64,000 nt of DNA, taken from assembly GCA_964451925.1 (NCBI GenBank), contig CAYVKA010000014.1, forward strand, positions 1 to 64,000, in the 5' to 3' direction. The DNA is from Nevskia sp964451925. Lineage in GTDB: Bacteria; Pseudomonadota; Gammaproteobacteria; Nevskiales; Nevskiaceae. Position 1 is the first letter of the stretch. Each line of letters opens with the position of its first letter. This document shows, in pieces, positions 47,429 through 55,676 of the stretch. The notes below the pieces were generated by a model that was not told where the DNA came from, ran no database searches, and saw nothing but the letters and a program-made list of their open reading frames with translations. A program made the translations under genes and the position numbers.

Positions 47429-48406
47429 TCAGGGCGCCAGCGCGCAGCAGTTGGGGTTGGACAGCAACTGCCGCGCCCGCGCCTCGGCCTGCTCCAGGTC
47501 GGCCGGGCGCATACGGCTGCGCAGGTCGGCCAGCATGGCGTCGAATCGGCGCGACTCGCCAGCCGCCTGCTGCACCTGGTCGAGCGCACTGAAGCTGGCA
47601 TAGGCCTCGACGTTGTCCTGCGGCAGCACCTCGCCCTCGGCATACCAGGAGCCGAAGGTCCACAGCGCGGTGGCGCTGCCGGCGTCGCGCGCCCGCCCCA
47701 GGTAGTCCACCGCCTCGCGCTCCAGCGCCTCCTGTTTGTCGCGCTGCTGTGGGCTGCATTCGGACATGTACTGGCAGTATTCCCCCGGCGGCAGGTGCAG
47801 TGGCAGGTCCAGCTGCGCTTCCATCAGGCCGGAATCCGCCGCCTGCTTCAGCCAGTCGCGGTATTGGCCGCGTGCATCGGCCGGCACGCCGTCGCACTCC
47901 TGGTAGCGGCGCCGCAGCGACTGCTCCTCGTTGGCCGGGTTGTCCACGTCCCAGCCGCCGCGGCGGCGGGTTTCATAAGTGTGTTCGATGGTCTGCTCCA
48001 ACCCGGCGCTGTCCGCCGGCACGTCGCGGCATTCATACAGCAGCAGGCCCAGCCGGTATTGCGCCGCCTGGTCGCCGGCGCGCGCCAGCGGCTCCAGCTG
48101 GGCGTAAGCCGGGCCATAAGGCGGCGGCGGCACGCTCAGGCGCGGCCGGCGCTGCAGGCGGATGGTGACGCCGGACGCCGCGACCACTTCGCGCACCGCC
48201 GGCTGCGCCGCCGCCGCGCCGGGCGGCGCGGTGGCCGCCGGTGCCGGGACAGCGGCAGTCGCCGCCGCCGGGGGCTGGTCCTGACCGTGGCCGCCGCGGC
48301 CGGACCAGAACCAGGCGACGAGCAGCAGGGCGGCAACCGCGGCCGCCAGCGCGAGCAGCCGGCGGCGTGGGCTCAGTGACGCTGGCGGAAGGCTTCGTAC
48401 AGGCAT
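47429..48406 (-). CDS. Membrane-anchored Sel1/TPR-like hypothetical protein
   Basis: The 325-residue protein has an N-terminal membrane anchor (RRRLLALAAAVAALLLVAWFW), an Ala/Pro-rich linker and a helical repeat region with Sel1-like blocks (LEPLARAGDQAAQYRLGLLLYE, DYLGRARDAGSATALWTFGSWYAEG). The anchor topology predicts a periplasmic repeat domain for protein-protein contacts. Its ATG at 48406 lies inside the end of rlmB, an overlap of 34 bases, so translation may be coupled. It is not part of the E. coli version of this cluster. No specific function can be assigned. Confidence 0.8.
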   Translation of the reverse strand: MPVRSLPPASLSPRRRLLALAAAVAALLLVAWFWSGRGGHGQDQPPAAATAAVPAPAATAPPGAAAAQPAVREVVAASGVTIRLQRRPRLSVPPPPYGPAYAQLEPLARAGDQAAQYRLGLLLYECRDVPADSAGLEQTIEHTYETRRRGGWDVDNPANEEQSLRRRYQECDGVPADARGQYRDWLKQAADSGLMEAQLDLPLHLPPGEYCQYMSECSPQQRDKQEALEREAVDYLGRARDAGSATALWTFGSWYAEGEVLPQDNVEAYASFSALDQVQQAAGESRRFDAMLADLRSRMRPADLEQAEARARQLLSNPNCCALAP

Positions 48407-49101
48407 ACCGCCGCCGCCACCGAGACGTTGAGGCTCTCGATGTTCCCGACCATCGGGATGCGCGCCAGCCGGTCGCAGGTGTCGGCCGTGAGGCGCCGCA
48501 GGCCCTCGGCCTCGCCGCCCATCACCAGCACCACCGGCCCGGTGAAATCGACGTCGTAGATCGACTCCTCGGCCTCGCCGGCCAGCCCGGTGATCCAGTA
48601 GCCCAGCGTCTTGAGCTTTTCCAGCGTGCGGGTCAGGTTGGTCACGGCCACCACCGGCACGCGCTCGGCCGAGCCGGCGGCGGCCTTGCGCACCGCCGGG
48701 GTCAGGCCCACGGCGCGGTCCTTGGGGATGACGATGGCCGACACGCCCACCGCCTCGGCGGTGCGCAGGCAGGCGCCGAGGTTATGCGGGTCCTGCACGC
48801 CGTCGAGGGCCAGGATCATGCGCTCGGAAGTGGCCGGCACGTCCAGCACCTCCTCGCCCATCACGTCCGCCGCCTCGATCGCCGCCAGCACGCCCTGGTG
48901 CTTGAGGCCGGGCGCGTACAGGTCCAGCGTGTCGCGGCCGACATTGCGCACCGTGACCTTGGCCTTGGCCGCAATCTCCAGCATGCGCCGCGCGCGCTGA
49001 TCCTGGCGCGTGTCGGCCAGCAGGATTTCGCGCGGTTTGCGCTCGCCGTCCTCGAGAGCGGCAATCACCGCGTGGAACCCACCGATATAAGTCTCAGCCA
49101 T
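48373..49101 (-). CDS. rlmB: 23S rRNA (guanosine-2'-O)-methyltransferase RlmB
   Basis: RlmB methylates the ribose of G2251 in 23S rRNA. The 242-residue SpoU-type enzyme has the N-terminal substrate-binding domain (YIGGFHAVIAALEDG), motif 1 ALDGVQDPHNLGACLRTAEA, motif 2 VVLVMGGEAEGLRR and motif 3 IPMVGNIESLNVSVAAAVCLYE. It follows rnr by 29 bases, as in E. coli. Confidence 0.96.
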   Translation of the reverse strand: MAETYIGGFHAVIAALEDGERKPREILLADTRQDQRARRMLEIAAKAKVTVRNVGRDTLDLYAPGLKHQGVLAAIEAADVMGEEVLDVPATSERMILALDGVQDPHNLGACLRTAEAVGVSAIVIPKDRAVGLTPAVRKAAAGSAERVPVVAVTNLTRTLEKLKTLGYWITGLAGEAEESIYDVDFTGPVVLVMGGEAEGLRRLTADTCDRLARIPMVGNIESLNVSVAAAVCLYEAFRQRH

Positions 49102-49130
49102 GGCGGGATTTTAACCCCTCGGACGCTGGC

Positions 49131-51599
49131 TCAGTGCTTTTTCGACTTCTTGGCGCCGCCGCCCCTGGAGTCGCCGCCGGAGCGGCCCTTGGAATGATCC
49201 CGGGACTGCTCCTTGCCGCGCCGCTCCGGCTGGCGCTGCCTGCCGCCCTGCGGCGCGCCGCGCCCCTGCGCCGCGCCGCCGGTGTTGCAAATCTCCAGGT
49301 CGATCTTGCGCTCGTCCAGGCTGACCCGCACCACGCGCACGCGCAGGCGCTCGCCCAGGGCATAGACCTTCTTGCTGCGGCTGCCGACCAGGCGCTGGTG
49401 GCGCGCGTCGAATTCGTAGTAATCGTCGCCGAGGTTGGAGATGTGCACCATGCCTTCGATGTAAAGCCCCTCCAGCTCGATGAACAGGCCGAACGAGGCG
49501 ACGCTGGTGACGACGCCGGCGAATTCCGCGCCGACGTGGTGGCGCATGAACTCGCACTTGAGCCAGGTGGAGACATCGCGGGTGGCGTCGTCGGCGCGGC
49601 GCTCGGCCATCGAGCAATGCGCACCCAACGCCTCCATCTGCTGCGGGCTGTAGTCGAAAGTCTTGGGCTTGCCGCGCGCCAGCACATGCTTGATGGCACG
49701 ATGCAGCAGCAGGTCCGGATAGCGGCGGATCGGCGAGGTGAAATGGGCGTAGTGGCTCAGGGCCAGGCCGAAATGGCCGGTGTTCTCCGGGCTGTAGCGC
49801 GCCTGCATCAGCGAGCGCAGCATCACGCTCTGCACCAGGCCGGCGTCCTCGCGCCCCTTGAGCTGGCCCAGGGTCTTGGCGTAGTCGGCGGCCTTGGGCG
49901 TGTTGCCGCCGCCCAGGCTCAAGCCGCGACCGGCGAGGAACTCGCGCAGCAGGGCCACCTTGTCGCCATCCGGCTCGGCGTGGACGCGATACAGCGCCGG
50001 CATCTCGTGCTTCTCCACCAGCTTGGCCGACTCGACGTTGGCCGCGATCATGCACTCCTCGATGAGGCGGTGCGCGATGTTGCGCTTCACCGGCACGATC
50101 TTCTCGATCTTGCGCTGGGCGCCGAACACAATCTTGGTTTCGGTGCCCTCGAAGTCAATGGCGCCGCGCTTCTCGCGCGCGGCGAACAGCGCCTCGAACA
50201 CGTTCTTCAGCGTCTGCAGCGGCTTGAGCAGCTCGGGGCGTTCCTGCGCCTGGGGCCCCTTGGGGTTCTCCAGGATCTCGGCCACGTCGTCGTAGATCAG
50301 GCGCGCCTTGGAGCGCATCACCGCTTCGTAGAACTTGGACTTGCCGATCTCGCCATCCTTGCCCACCCGCATCTCGCACACCATGCACAGGCGGTCGACC
50401 TGCGGGTTGATCGAGCACAGGCCGTTGGACAGGGCCTCCGGCAGCATCGGGATGACGTTTTCGGGGAAATAGACCGAGGTGCCGCGGTTCTGCGCCTCGG
50501 CGTCCAGGGCGGTGCCCGGCCGCACGTAGGCGGACACGTCGGCAATCGCCACCCACAGCTTCCAGCCGCCACCCTTGAGGCCGTGCACGGTCTCGGCATA
50601 GACCGCGTCGTCGAAATCGCGGGCGTCGGCGCCGTCGATGGTCATCAGGCCCAGCTTGCGCACATCGACGCGGCCTTCCATCTGCTCCGGCTGCACCTCG
50701 GGCTTGTAGGCGGCGGCTTCACGCTCGACCTCGTGCGGCCATTCGAACGGCAGCTTGTGGGCGCGGATTGCTGCCTGGATCTCCATGCCGGGGGCCATGT
50801 GCTCGCCCAGCACCTCGATCACCTTGCCCACCGGCAGGGTGCGCTCGCCCGGCGGAGCCACCAGCTCGGCCACCACCATCTGGCCGTCCCGGGCGCCGCC
50901 GCCGTCGGCCGAGGCGACGACGATCTCGGGGTGGCGCGGGTTGCTCGGGATCACCGTGAACACGCCCTGGTTGGCGTGCAGGCGGCCGACCACGGTGGTG
51001 GTGCCGCGCTCGATCACCTCGACCAGCGCGCCCTCGCGGCGGCCGCGGGCATCGGTTTCGGTGACGCGCACGCGCGCCCGGTCGCCGTGCATCAGGCCGC
51101 GCATCTGCCGCGGCGGCAGGAACACGTCCGGGCCGCCGGAATCGGAGGCGAGGAAGCCGTAGCCGTCGCGGTGCATGCTGACCTTGCCTTCCACCAGGTC
51201 CGGCGGCGGCGTCTTCACCGCCTCCTGGCCGGTGGCGCGGTAGGCGCCGCGGCGGTCGACCGGGAACAGCTGGCCCTCGCGCGTCATCGCCACCAGCCGC
51301 TTGATGAAGGCCTCCTGCTCGTTCAGCTTCTTCAGGCCGAAATGGGCGATCAGCTCGTCCAGGGTCAGCGGCTCGGCGCTGTCGTTGAGGGTGCTGAGAA
51401 TCAGGTTGCGGCTGGGCAGCGGGTTGGCGTAACGGGCCGCCTCGGACGCATGGTCCGGGTCGCTGGCGCGCCAATCGCCCTCGCCCGCGCCGCCCGGCCG
51501 GGGCGGCTGGTGGCCCTTGTGGCCGGATTTATGGGGCGGAAACTGCGGCTCCGCCTTGTCGTTGTGCTCTTGACGCCGATTTTTCTTATTTCTTTTCAT
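49131..51599 (-). CDS. rnr: Ribonuclease R
   Basis: RNase R is a 3'-5' exoribonuclease that degrades structured RNA. The 822-residue protein (E. coli 813) has a basic N-terminus, a winged-helix region (LILSTLNDSAEPLTLDEL), cold-shock domains, the RNB catalytic core (TIDGADARDFDDAVYAE) and an S1 domain (FAGVVTSVASFGLFIELEGLYIEGMVH). A Gly/Arg/Lys-rich tail follows. The ATG at 51599 (MKRNKKNRRQEH) was chosen; a TTG at 51611 is in frame. The start lies only five bases from the promoter of the divergent tRNA-Leu gene. Confidence 0.96.
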   Translation of the reverse strand: MKRNKKNRRQEHNDKAEPQFPPHKSGHKGHQPPRPGGAGEGDWRASDPDHASEAARYANPLPSRNLILSTLNDSAEPLTLDELIAHFGLKKLNEQEAFIKRLVAMTREGQLFPVDRRGAYRATGQEAVKTPPPDLVEGKVSMHRDGYGFLASDSGGPDVFLPPRQMRGLMHGDRARVRVTETDARGRREGALVEVIERGTTTVVGRLHANQGVFTVIPSNPRHPEIVVASADGGGARDGQMVVAELVAPPGERTLPVGKVIEVLGEHMAPGMEIQAAIRAHKLPFEWPHEVEREAAAYKPEVQPEQMEGRVDVRKLGLMTIDGADARDFDDAVYAETVHGLKGGGWKLWVAIADVSAYVRPGTALDAEAQNRGTSVYFPENVIPMLPEALSNGLCSINPQVDRLCMVCEMRVGKDGEIGKSKFYEAVMRSKARLIYDDVAEILENPKGPQAQERPELLKPLQTLKNVFEALFAAREKRGAIDFEGTETKIVFGAQRKIEKIVPVKRNIAHRLIEECMIAANVESAKLVEKHEMPALYRVHAEPDGDKVALLREFLAGRGLSLGGGNTPKAADYAKTLGQLKGREDAGLVQSVMLRSLMQARYSPENTGHFGLALSHYAHFTSPIRRYPDLLLHRAIKHVLARGKPKTFDYSPQQMEALGAHCSMAERRADDATRDVSTWLKCEFMRHHVGAEFAGVVTSVASFGLFIELEGLYIEGMVHISNLGDDYYEFDARHQRLVGSRSKKVYALGERLRVRVVRVSLDERKIDLEICNTGGAAQGRGAPQGGRQRQPERRGKEQSRDHSKGRSGGDSRGGGAKKSKKH

Positions 51600-51604
51600 T
51601 TTCG

Positions 51605-51633
51605 TTGACAAACAGTGGCTGCGCCTTTAGTCT
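51605..51633 (+). promoter_or_regulatory. Sigma-70 promoter of tRNA-Leu
   Basis: TTGACA (51605-51610), a consensus -35, and TAGTCT (51628-51633) are 17 bases apart. A GC-rich discriminator (GCGCACCCC) follows, as is usual for stable-RNA promoters under stringent control. The tRNA begins 11 bases after the -10. Confidence 0.82.
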
Positions 51634-51644
51634 GCGCACCCCAT

Positions 51645-51729
51645 GCCGAGATGGCGGAATTGGTAGACGCACCAGTTTCAGGTACTGGCGGGTAACACCG
51701 TGGAGGTTCGAGTCCTCTTCTCGGCACCA
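51645..51729 (+). tRNA. tRNA-Leu (anticodon CAG)
   Basis: The acceptor stem GCCGAGA (51645-51651) pairs with TCTCGGC (51719-51725), followed by discriminator A and an encoded CCA. The anticodon arm is CCAGT-TTCAGGT-ACTGG, giving CAG. A long variable arm, as in class II tRNAs, and the T-arm GGAGG-TTCGAGT-CCTCT are present. It reads CUG codons. It lies on the plus strand between rnr and purA, in opposite orientation to its neighbours. Confidence 0.97.
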
Positions 51730-51784
51730 AGTAACAACGAAAAAGCCCGGCCCCGCGCCGGGCTTTTTCGTTGTTACTTGGTGC
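51724..51784 (+). terminator. Very long terminator hairpin overlapping the tRNA 3' end
   Basis: Positions 51724-51751 and 51757-51784 are perfect 28-base complements around a five-base loop. The inner part, GAAAAAGCCCGGC/GCCGGGCTTTTTC, is a classical bidirectional terminator. The outer part extends through GCACCAAGTAACAAC and takes in the last six bases of the tRNA, including its CCA. Confidence 0.93.
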
Positions 51785-52130
51785 TTCCGGCACGCATCGT
51801 TTCCTAAAACCCCCGCGAGCCCGGCTTCGCCGAGCTTGCCGCCCCCCTTGGACTCAAGGGGGGCTGAAGGGGATTCCAGGCCTTCCGCGCGTGGACTGTG
51901 CCGGGCTGTTTCGTGATATCTGCTGCCTTCGGCGAGGGCCATTTCCCACCACCCCCGCGAGCCGGCCTTCGCCGGGTTCACCCCAAGCTGCACACAATAC
52001 CGGCCCAGGCGTCGGGTCCGCTGCGCCTGACCGGGCCTACGGACCGCATTCACCGCAAGCACTGCCCCGCTGACATCGGGAGGGGCCGGTCCAGTCCTTT
52101 GAGCCTGTGCTTGGGTGTGCAAAACCTGCC
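51785..52130. other. 346-base gene-free region with dispersed repeats
   Basis: No protein gene is supported here. It contains the inverted repeat GCCCCCCTTG/CAAGGGGGGC (51841-51864). It also contains two related copies of a 'CCCCCGCGAGCC-GGC-TTCGCCG' block at about 51809-51835 and 51952-51978. It separates the tRNA terminator from the end of purA. Confidence 0.7.
51841..51864. repeat. Inverted repeat with 10-base arms
   Basis: GCCCCCCTTG (51841-51850) pairs with CAAGGGGGGC (51855-51864) around GACT. This is a common type of dispersed intergenic hairpin. It is not next to a U tract. Confidence 0.65.
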
Positions 52131-53423
52131 TCAATCGAAGGGGTTGCGCAGCACGATGGTGTGCTCGCGGTCGGGGCCGGTGGAGACAATGGCGACTTCA
52201 GCGCCGCTCACCTCCTCCATGCGCTTGAGGTACAGCTGGGCGTTCTTGGGCAGCTGCTCGAACTTGCGGATGCCGAAGGTGGACTCGCTCCAGCCCGGCA
52301 CATCCTCATACACCGGCTCGACGCCGGCCAGGCCTTCGGCGCCGATCGGCGGGATATCCACCGCCACGCCGTCGACCTTGTAGCCGGTGCAGATACGCAC
52401 CGTTTCCAGGCCGTCAAGCACGTCGAGCTTGGTCACGCACAGGCCGGTGACGCTGTTGTTGAAGATCGAGCGGCGCGCAGCCACCGCGTCGAACCAGCCG
52501 CAGCGGCGTGGACGCCGCGTTACGGTGCCGTATTCGTCACCCTTGTCGCGGATCGACTGGCCGACGTCGTTGTCCTGCTCGGTCGGGAACGGGCCGCTGC
52601 CGACGCGGGTGGCGTAGGCCTTGACGATGCCCAGCACATAGCCGAACTCGCGCGGGCCGACGCCGGTGCCGGTGGCGGCGCCGCCGGCGGTGGTGTTGCT
52701 GGAAGTGACATAGGGATAGGTGCCGTGGTCGACGTCGAGCATGGCGCCCTGGGCGCCCTCGAACAGCACGTTATGCCCCGCCACGATGTGCCGGCGCAGC
52801 AGTTCGGTGACGTCCGCCACCATGGGCCGCAGCACGTCGGCGAAGCCCAGGCAGGCTTCCAGGGTTTTCTGGAAGTCGACCGGCGTCTCCTTGAAATAGT
52901 GCTGCAGCACGAAGTTGTGGTAGTCCAGCACTTCGCCCAGCTTGGACGCCAGGCGCTCGCGGTGGAACAGGTCGCCGACGCGGATGGCGCGGCGCGCGAT
53001 CTTGTCCTCGTAGGCCGGGCCGATGCCGCGACCGGTGGTGCCGATCTTGTTCTCGCCGCGCGCACGCTCACGCGCCTGGTCCAGCTTGATGTGGTGCTCC
53101 AGGATCAGCGGGCAGGCCTCGGACACCTTGAGCCGCTCGCGCACCGGGATGCCGCGCGCCTCCAGGCCCTGGATTTCCTCCACCAGCCGCGGCACGTACA
53201 CCACCACACCGTTGCCGATCAGGCATTCCACGCCGTCGCGCATGATGCCGGAGGGGATCAGGTTGAGCGCGGTCTTGACGCCGCCGATGACCAGCGTATG
53301 GCCGGCGTTGTGGCCACCCTGGAAACGGGCCACGGCTTGACAACGATCGGTGAGCAGGTCGACCACCTTGCCCTTGCCCTCGTCACCCCATTGTGCGCCG
53401 ATGATGACGACCGACTTACCCAT
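52131..53423 (-). CDS. purA: Adenylosuccinate synthetase
   Basis: PurA joins IMP and aspartate with GTP to adenylosuccinate in AMP synthesis. The 430-residue protein (E. coli 432) begins MGKSVVIIGAQWGDEGKGK, with the GTP/phosphate loop, and has QGGHNAGHT, GTTGRGIGPAYEDK, FEGAQGAMLDVDHGTYP and STGPDREHTI. The start at 53423 has AAAGGGG upstream. A second, near-identical start (MGKSVVMIGA) lies 133 bases upstream and opens a short leader frame that ends over this ATG. Confidence 0.97.
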   Translation of the reverse strand: MGKSVVIIGAQWGDEGKGKVVDLLTDRCQAVARFQGGHNAGHTLVIGGVKTALNLIPSGIMRDGVECLIGNGVVVYVPRLVEEIQGLEARGIPVRERLKVSEACPLILEHHIKLDQARERARGENKIGTTGRGIGPAYEDKIARRAIRVGDLFHRERLASKLGEVLDYHNFVLQHYFKETPVDFQKTLEACLGFADVLRPMVADVTELLRRHIVAGHNVLFEGAQGAMLDVDHGTYPYVTSSNTTAGGAATGTGVGPREFGYVLGIVKAYATRVGSGPFPTEQDNDVGQSIRDKGDEYGTVTRRPRRCGWFDAVAARRSIFNNSVTGLCVTKLDVLDGLETVRICTGYKVDGVAVDIPPIGAEGLAGVEPVYEDVPGWSESTFGIRKFEQLPKNAQLYLKRMEEVSGAEVAIVSTGPDREHTIVLRNPFD

Positions 53424-53556
53424 GATTGACCCCTTTACAAGTGATGACAGCAGCCGTGGAACAACCCGGCGCACAACGGGGTGAGACCCCGCATGGTCTG
53501 CCCGCCCGCAAGAACGCGGGCGGTGGCGCGCCGATCATGACGACTGACTTACCCAT
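53416..53556 (-). CDS. Short leader frame with a duplicated purA start (relic or leader peptide)
   Basis: The ATG at 53556 opens MGKSVVMIGAPPPAFLRAG..., whose first ten codons match purA at 27 of 30 bases. The frame continues for about 46 codons (TAAVITCKGVNHG at the end) and stops with a TAA that overlaps the purA start as ATGGGTAA. It has no strong Shine-Dalgarno (GAGATCGAAA precedes it). It is either a remnant of a tandem duplication of the purA start or a leader peptide; translation is not shown. Confidence 0.45.
   Translation of the reverse strand: MGKSVVMIGAPPPAFLRAGRPCGVSPRCAPGCSTAAVITCKGVNHG
53502..53523 (-). promoter_or_regulatory. Hairpin in the purA leader
   Basis: CCGCCCGC (53502-53509) pairs with GCGGGCGG (53516-53523) around a six-base loop, inside the short leader frame upstream of purA. 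It has no U tract on the minus strand and may modulate purA expression. Confidence 0.4.
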
Positions 53557-53583
53557 TTTCGATCTCTTGGTTGTCGAGGCCGG

Positions 53584-54564
53584 TCACTGACCCAGCCTCA
53601 GTAATTCATTCAGATCCGCTGAAAACCCTGTGGCCGGACGCGGCCGGCCGAATTCGCTGCCGACGCCATCGTAGCGCCCGCCCCGGGCCACCTCGCGGCC
53701 GTGGCCGGGAACGAAGGCGGCAAACACCAGCCCGGTCTGGTAGCGGTAGCCGCGCAGTTCGGCCAGGTCGATGTGCACCGGTACCTCCGGCGCCACCCGC
53801 TTCAGCTCCGCCGCGGCATGCTCCAGCGCCGCCAGGGCCTCGGCCACCATGCTGTCACCCCGATCCAGTGTGTGACGCGCACGTTGTAATACGGTGACAT
53901 CGCCGTTCAGGTCCATCAGCGCCGACAACCCGGCCAGCGAGGACGGGGCCAGGCGCCGTGCCGCGGCGAAATCGCGCAGGTCGGGCTGCGACTTGCGCTG
54001 CAGGATGTCGAACACCGCGGTTTCGGCCTCGGCGTCCAGCCCCAGCTTGGCCGCCAGGGCGCGATAGATGCCGACATGGCCAAGATCCAGGTGGCCGGTC
54101 TGGATGCCGGCCAGGCGCAGCGTATCCAGCATCAGGCGCAGCGCTTCCAGGTCGGCGCCGAGGCCGGCCTCGCCGAAGATCTCGCAGCCCACCTGGCGCG
54201 GCGCGCGCGAGCCGCCGAGGCTGTCGGGCCGGGTGCGCAGCACCGTGCCGAGATAACACAGGCGCACCACCGGCTGGTCGGCGAAATGGCGCGTGGCGAT
54301 GCGCGCCGCCTGCGGCGTCATGTCGGCACGCAGGCCGAGCAGGCGGCCGCCGGCGGGGTCGGTCAGCTTGAAGGTCTGCCCTTCGAGGTCGGAGCCGGTG
54401 CCGGTGAGCAGCGTGTCGAGGTGCTCCAGCAGCGGCGGCAGGATCAGCTCGTAGCCCTGCTCGCGGTAGTGATCGAGCAGCGCGCGGCGCAGGGCCTCGA
54501 TGCGCCAGGACACCGGCGGCAGCGACTCCTCCACCCCTTCGGGAAGCATCCACGCTTTGCTCAT
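53584..54564 (-). CDS. hisZ: ATP phosphoribosyltransferase regulatory subunit HisZ
   Basis: HisZ is a catalytically inactive HisRS-like protein that pairs with short-form HisG for the first step of histidine synthesis. The 326-residue protein has the class II aminoacyl-tRNA synthetase fold: LPEGVEESLPPVSWRIEALRRALLDHY, FKLTDPAGGRLLGLRADMTPQAARIA, GCEIFGEAG and EVARGGRYDGVG. It is too short for HisS and lacks the anticodon-binding domain. Its position between the DUF2065 gene and purA implies that hisG elsewhere in this genome is the short form. Confidence 0.95.
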   Translation of the reverse strand: MSKAWMLPEGVEESLPPVSWRIEALRRALLDHYREQGYELILPPLLEHLDTLLTGTGSDLEGQTFKLTDPAGGRLLGLRADMTPQAARIATRHFADQPVVRLCYLGTVLRTRPDSLGGSRAPRQVGCEIFGEAGLGADLEALRLMLDTLRLAGIQTGHLDLGHVGIYRALAAKLGLDAEAETAVFDILQRKSQPDLRDFAAARRLAPSSLAGLSALMDLNGDVTVLQRARHTLDRGDSMVAEALAALEHAAAELKRVAPEVPVHIDLAELRGYRYQTGLVFAAFVPGHGREVARGGRYDGVGSEFGRPRPATGFSADLNELLRLGQ

Positions 54565-54565
54565 G

Positions 54566-54769
54566 TCAGGCCAGCCAATGCACCAACTCCAGCGCCACCA
54601 GGCCGCTGAGCATGCTCAGGAAACCTATGGTGCGCAGGCCGCGGTCATCCACCGTGGCAACGCGCGAGTACAGCGTGCGGGCCCGCGCCGGCGACAGGAA
54701 CGGCAGCACGCCTTCGATCAGCATCACCAGGGACAGGGCGCGCACGATATCCAGCCACTGGATCACCAT
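54566..54769 (-). CDS. DUF2065 small membrane protein (YjeT-like)
   Basis: The 67-residue protein has two membrane helices (IVRALSLVMLIEGVLPFL and RTIGFLSMLSGLVALELVHWL) and the DUF2065 pattern of E. coli YjeT (65 residues). It lies between hflC and hisZ, the same place as yjeT in E. coli. It ends two bases before the hisZ start. Its function is unknown. Confidence 0.88.
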   Translation of the reverse strand: MVIQWLDIVRALSLVMLIEGVLPFLSPARARTLYSRVATVDDRGLRTIGFLSMLSGLVALELVHWLA

Positions 54770-54809
54770 GGGCGCACCGCCTGGACCTTGTTCATTGGGC
54801 TGGCAGGCT

Positions 54810-55676
54810 TCACTTGCCGCTCCCCGCGTCCTTGAAGTATTTGAAGAACTCGCCTTTGGGTTCGACCAGCAGCAGGTCGCGCTTGCCCTTGAAGGCCTCG
54901 CGATAGGCGTTGAGCGAGCCGTAGAAAGCGAAGAATTCCGGGTCCTGGCCGTAGGCCCTGGCGTAGATCTCGGCGGCCTTGGCATCGCCCTCGCCGCGCA
55001 GCGCCTCGGCCTTGCGGTAGGCTTCGGCCAGCGTGATCTGCGCCTCGCTGTCGGCGGCAGCCTTGATCGACTCGGCCTCCTCGGCGCCACGCGCACGCAG
55101 CTCGTCGGCGATGCGCTTGCGCTCGGCGCGGATGCCGTCGAAGTAGGCGTCGGCCAGATCCTTGGGCAGGCTCAGGTCCCTGATCCGCACATCGGCCACC
55201 TCGATGCCCAGGTCACGCGCCTTGTCCTGCGCCTCGCGGCGCAGGCTGGCATCGACCTGCTCGCGGTCGCCGCCGACGATCTGGCCGATGCTGCGGCTGC
55301 CGAGCTGGTCGCGCAGGCTGGCCTTGACCGCCTTGATCAGGCGGTCGCGCACCACCAGATCCTTGCCGCCGGTGGCGCGGTAATAAGCGGCGGCGTCGGC
55401 GATGCGCCATTTGACGTAGTAGTCCACGTTCAGCGGTTTCTGGTCGCCGGTGGGGACCGTCTCGCTCTCGGTTTCGGTGAGCAGGCGCCGGTCGTACTTC
55501 TCCACCGTCTGCGCCAGCGGCAGCTTGAAGTGCAGGCCGGGCTCAGGCACCGCGCTGCTGAACTTGTCGAACTCGAGCAGCACCGCGATCGAGCGCTGGT
55601 CCACCACGTAGACGCTATTGGCCAGCAGCGCCAGCAGCACGGCCACGGCCAGCAGCAGCGACTGTCTGGGGCTCAT
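54810..55676 (-). CDS. hflC: HflC, modulator of FtsH protease
   Basis: The 288-residue SPFH-domain protein has an N-terminal membrane anchor (SLLLAVAVLLALLANSVYVVD) and the band-7 core (LLEFDKFSSAVPEPGLHFKLP, YDRRLLTETESETVPTGDQKPLNVDYYVKWRI). A coiled coil rich in Ala, Glu and Arg follows. With HflK it forms a large periplasmic cage around FtsH hexamers. Its start overlaps the hflK stop by one base. Confidence 0.96.
   Translation of the reverse strand: MSPRQSLLLAVAVLLALLANSVYVVDQRSIAVLLEFDKFSSAVPEPGLHFKLPLAQTVEKYDRRLLTETESETVPTGDQKPLNVDYYVKWRIADAAAYYRATGGKDLVVRDRLIKAVKASLRDQLGSRSIGQIVGGDREQVDASLRREAQDKARDLGIEVADVRIRDLSLPKDLADAYFDGIRAERKRIADELRARGAEEAESIKAAADSEAQITLAEAYRKAEALRGEGDAKAAEIYARAYGQDPEFFAFYGSLNAYREAFKGKRDLLLVEPKGEFFKYFKDAGSGK

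Noticed and set aside
49134..51608. 824-codon open frame on the plus strand opposite rnr
   Set aside because: It is antisense to an unmistakable RNase R, shows no domain pattern, and has the composition of a reversed GC-rich gene.
51645..51784. tRNA-Leu as an attachment site of an integrated element
   Set aside because: The repeated tRNA 3' end is an inverted copy forming the terminator stem, not a direct repeat. No integrase or foreign genes lie nearby.
53424..53474. N-terminally extended purA start at 53474
   Set aside because: The extra residues are not conserved, and AAAGGGG lies directly before the ATG at 53423.
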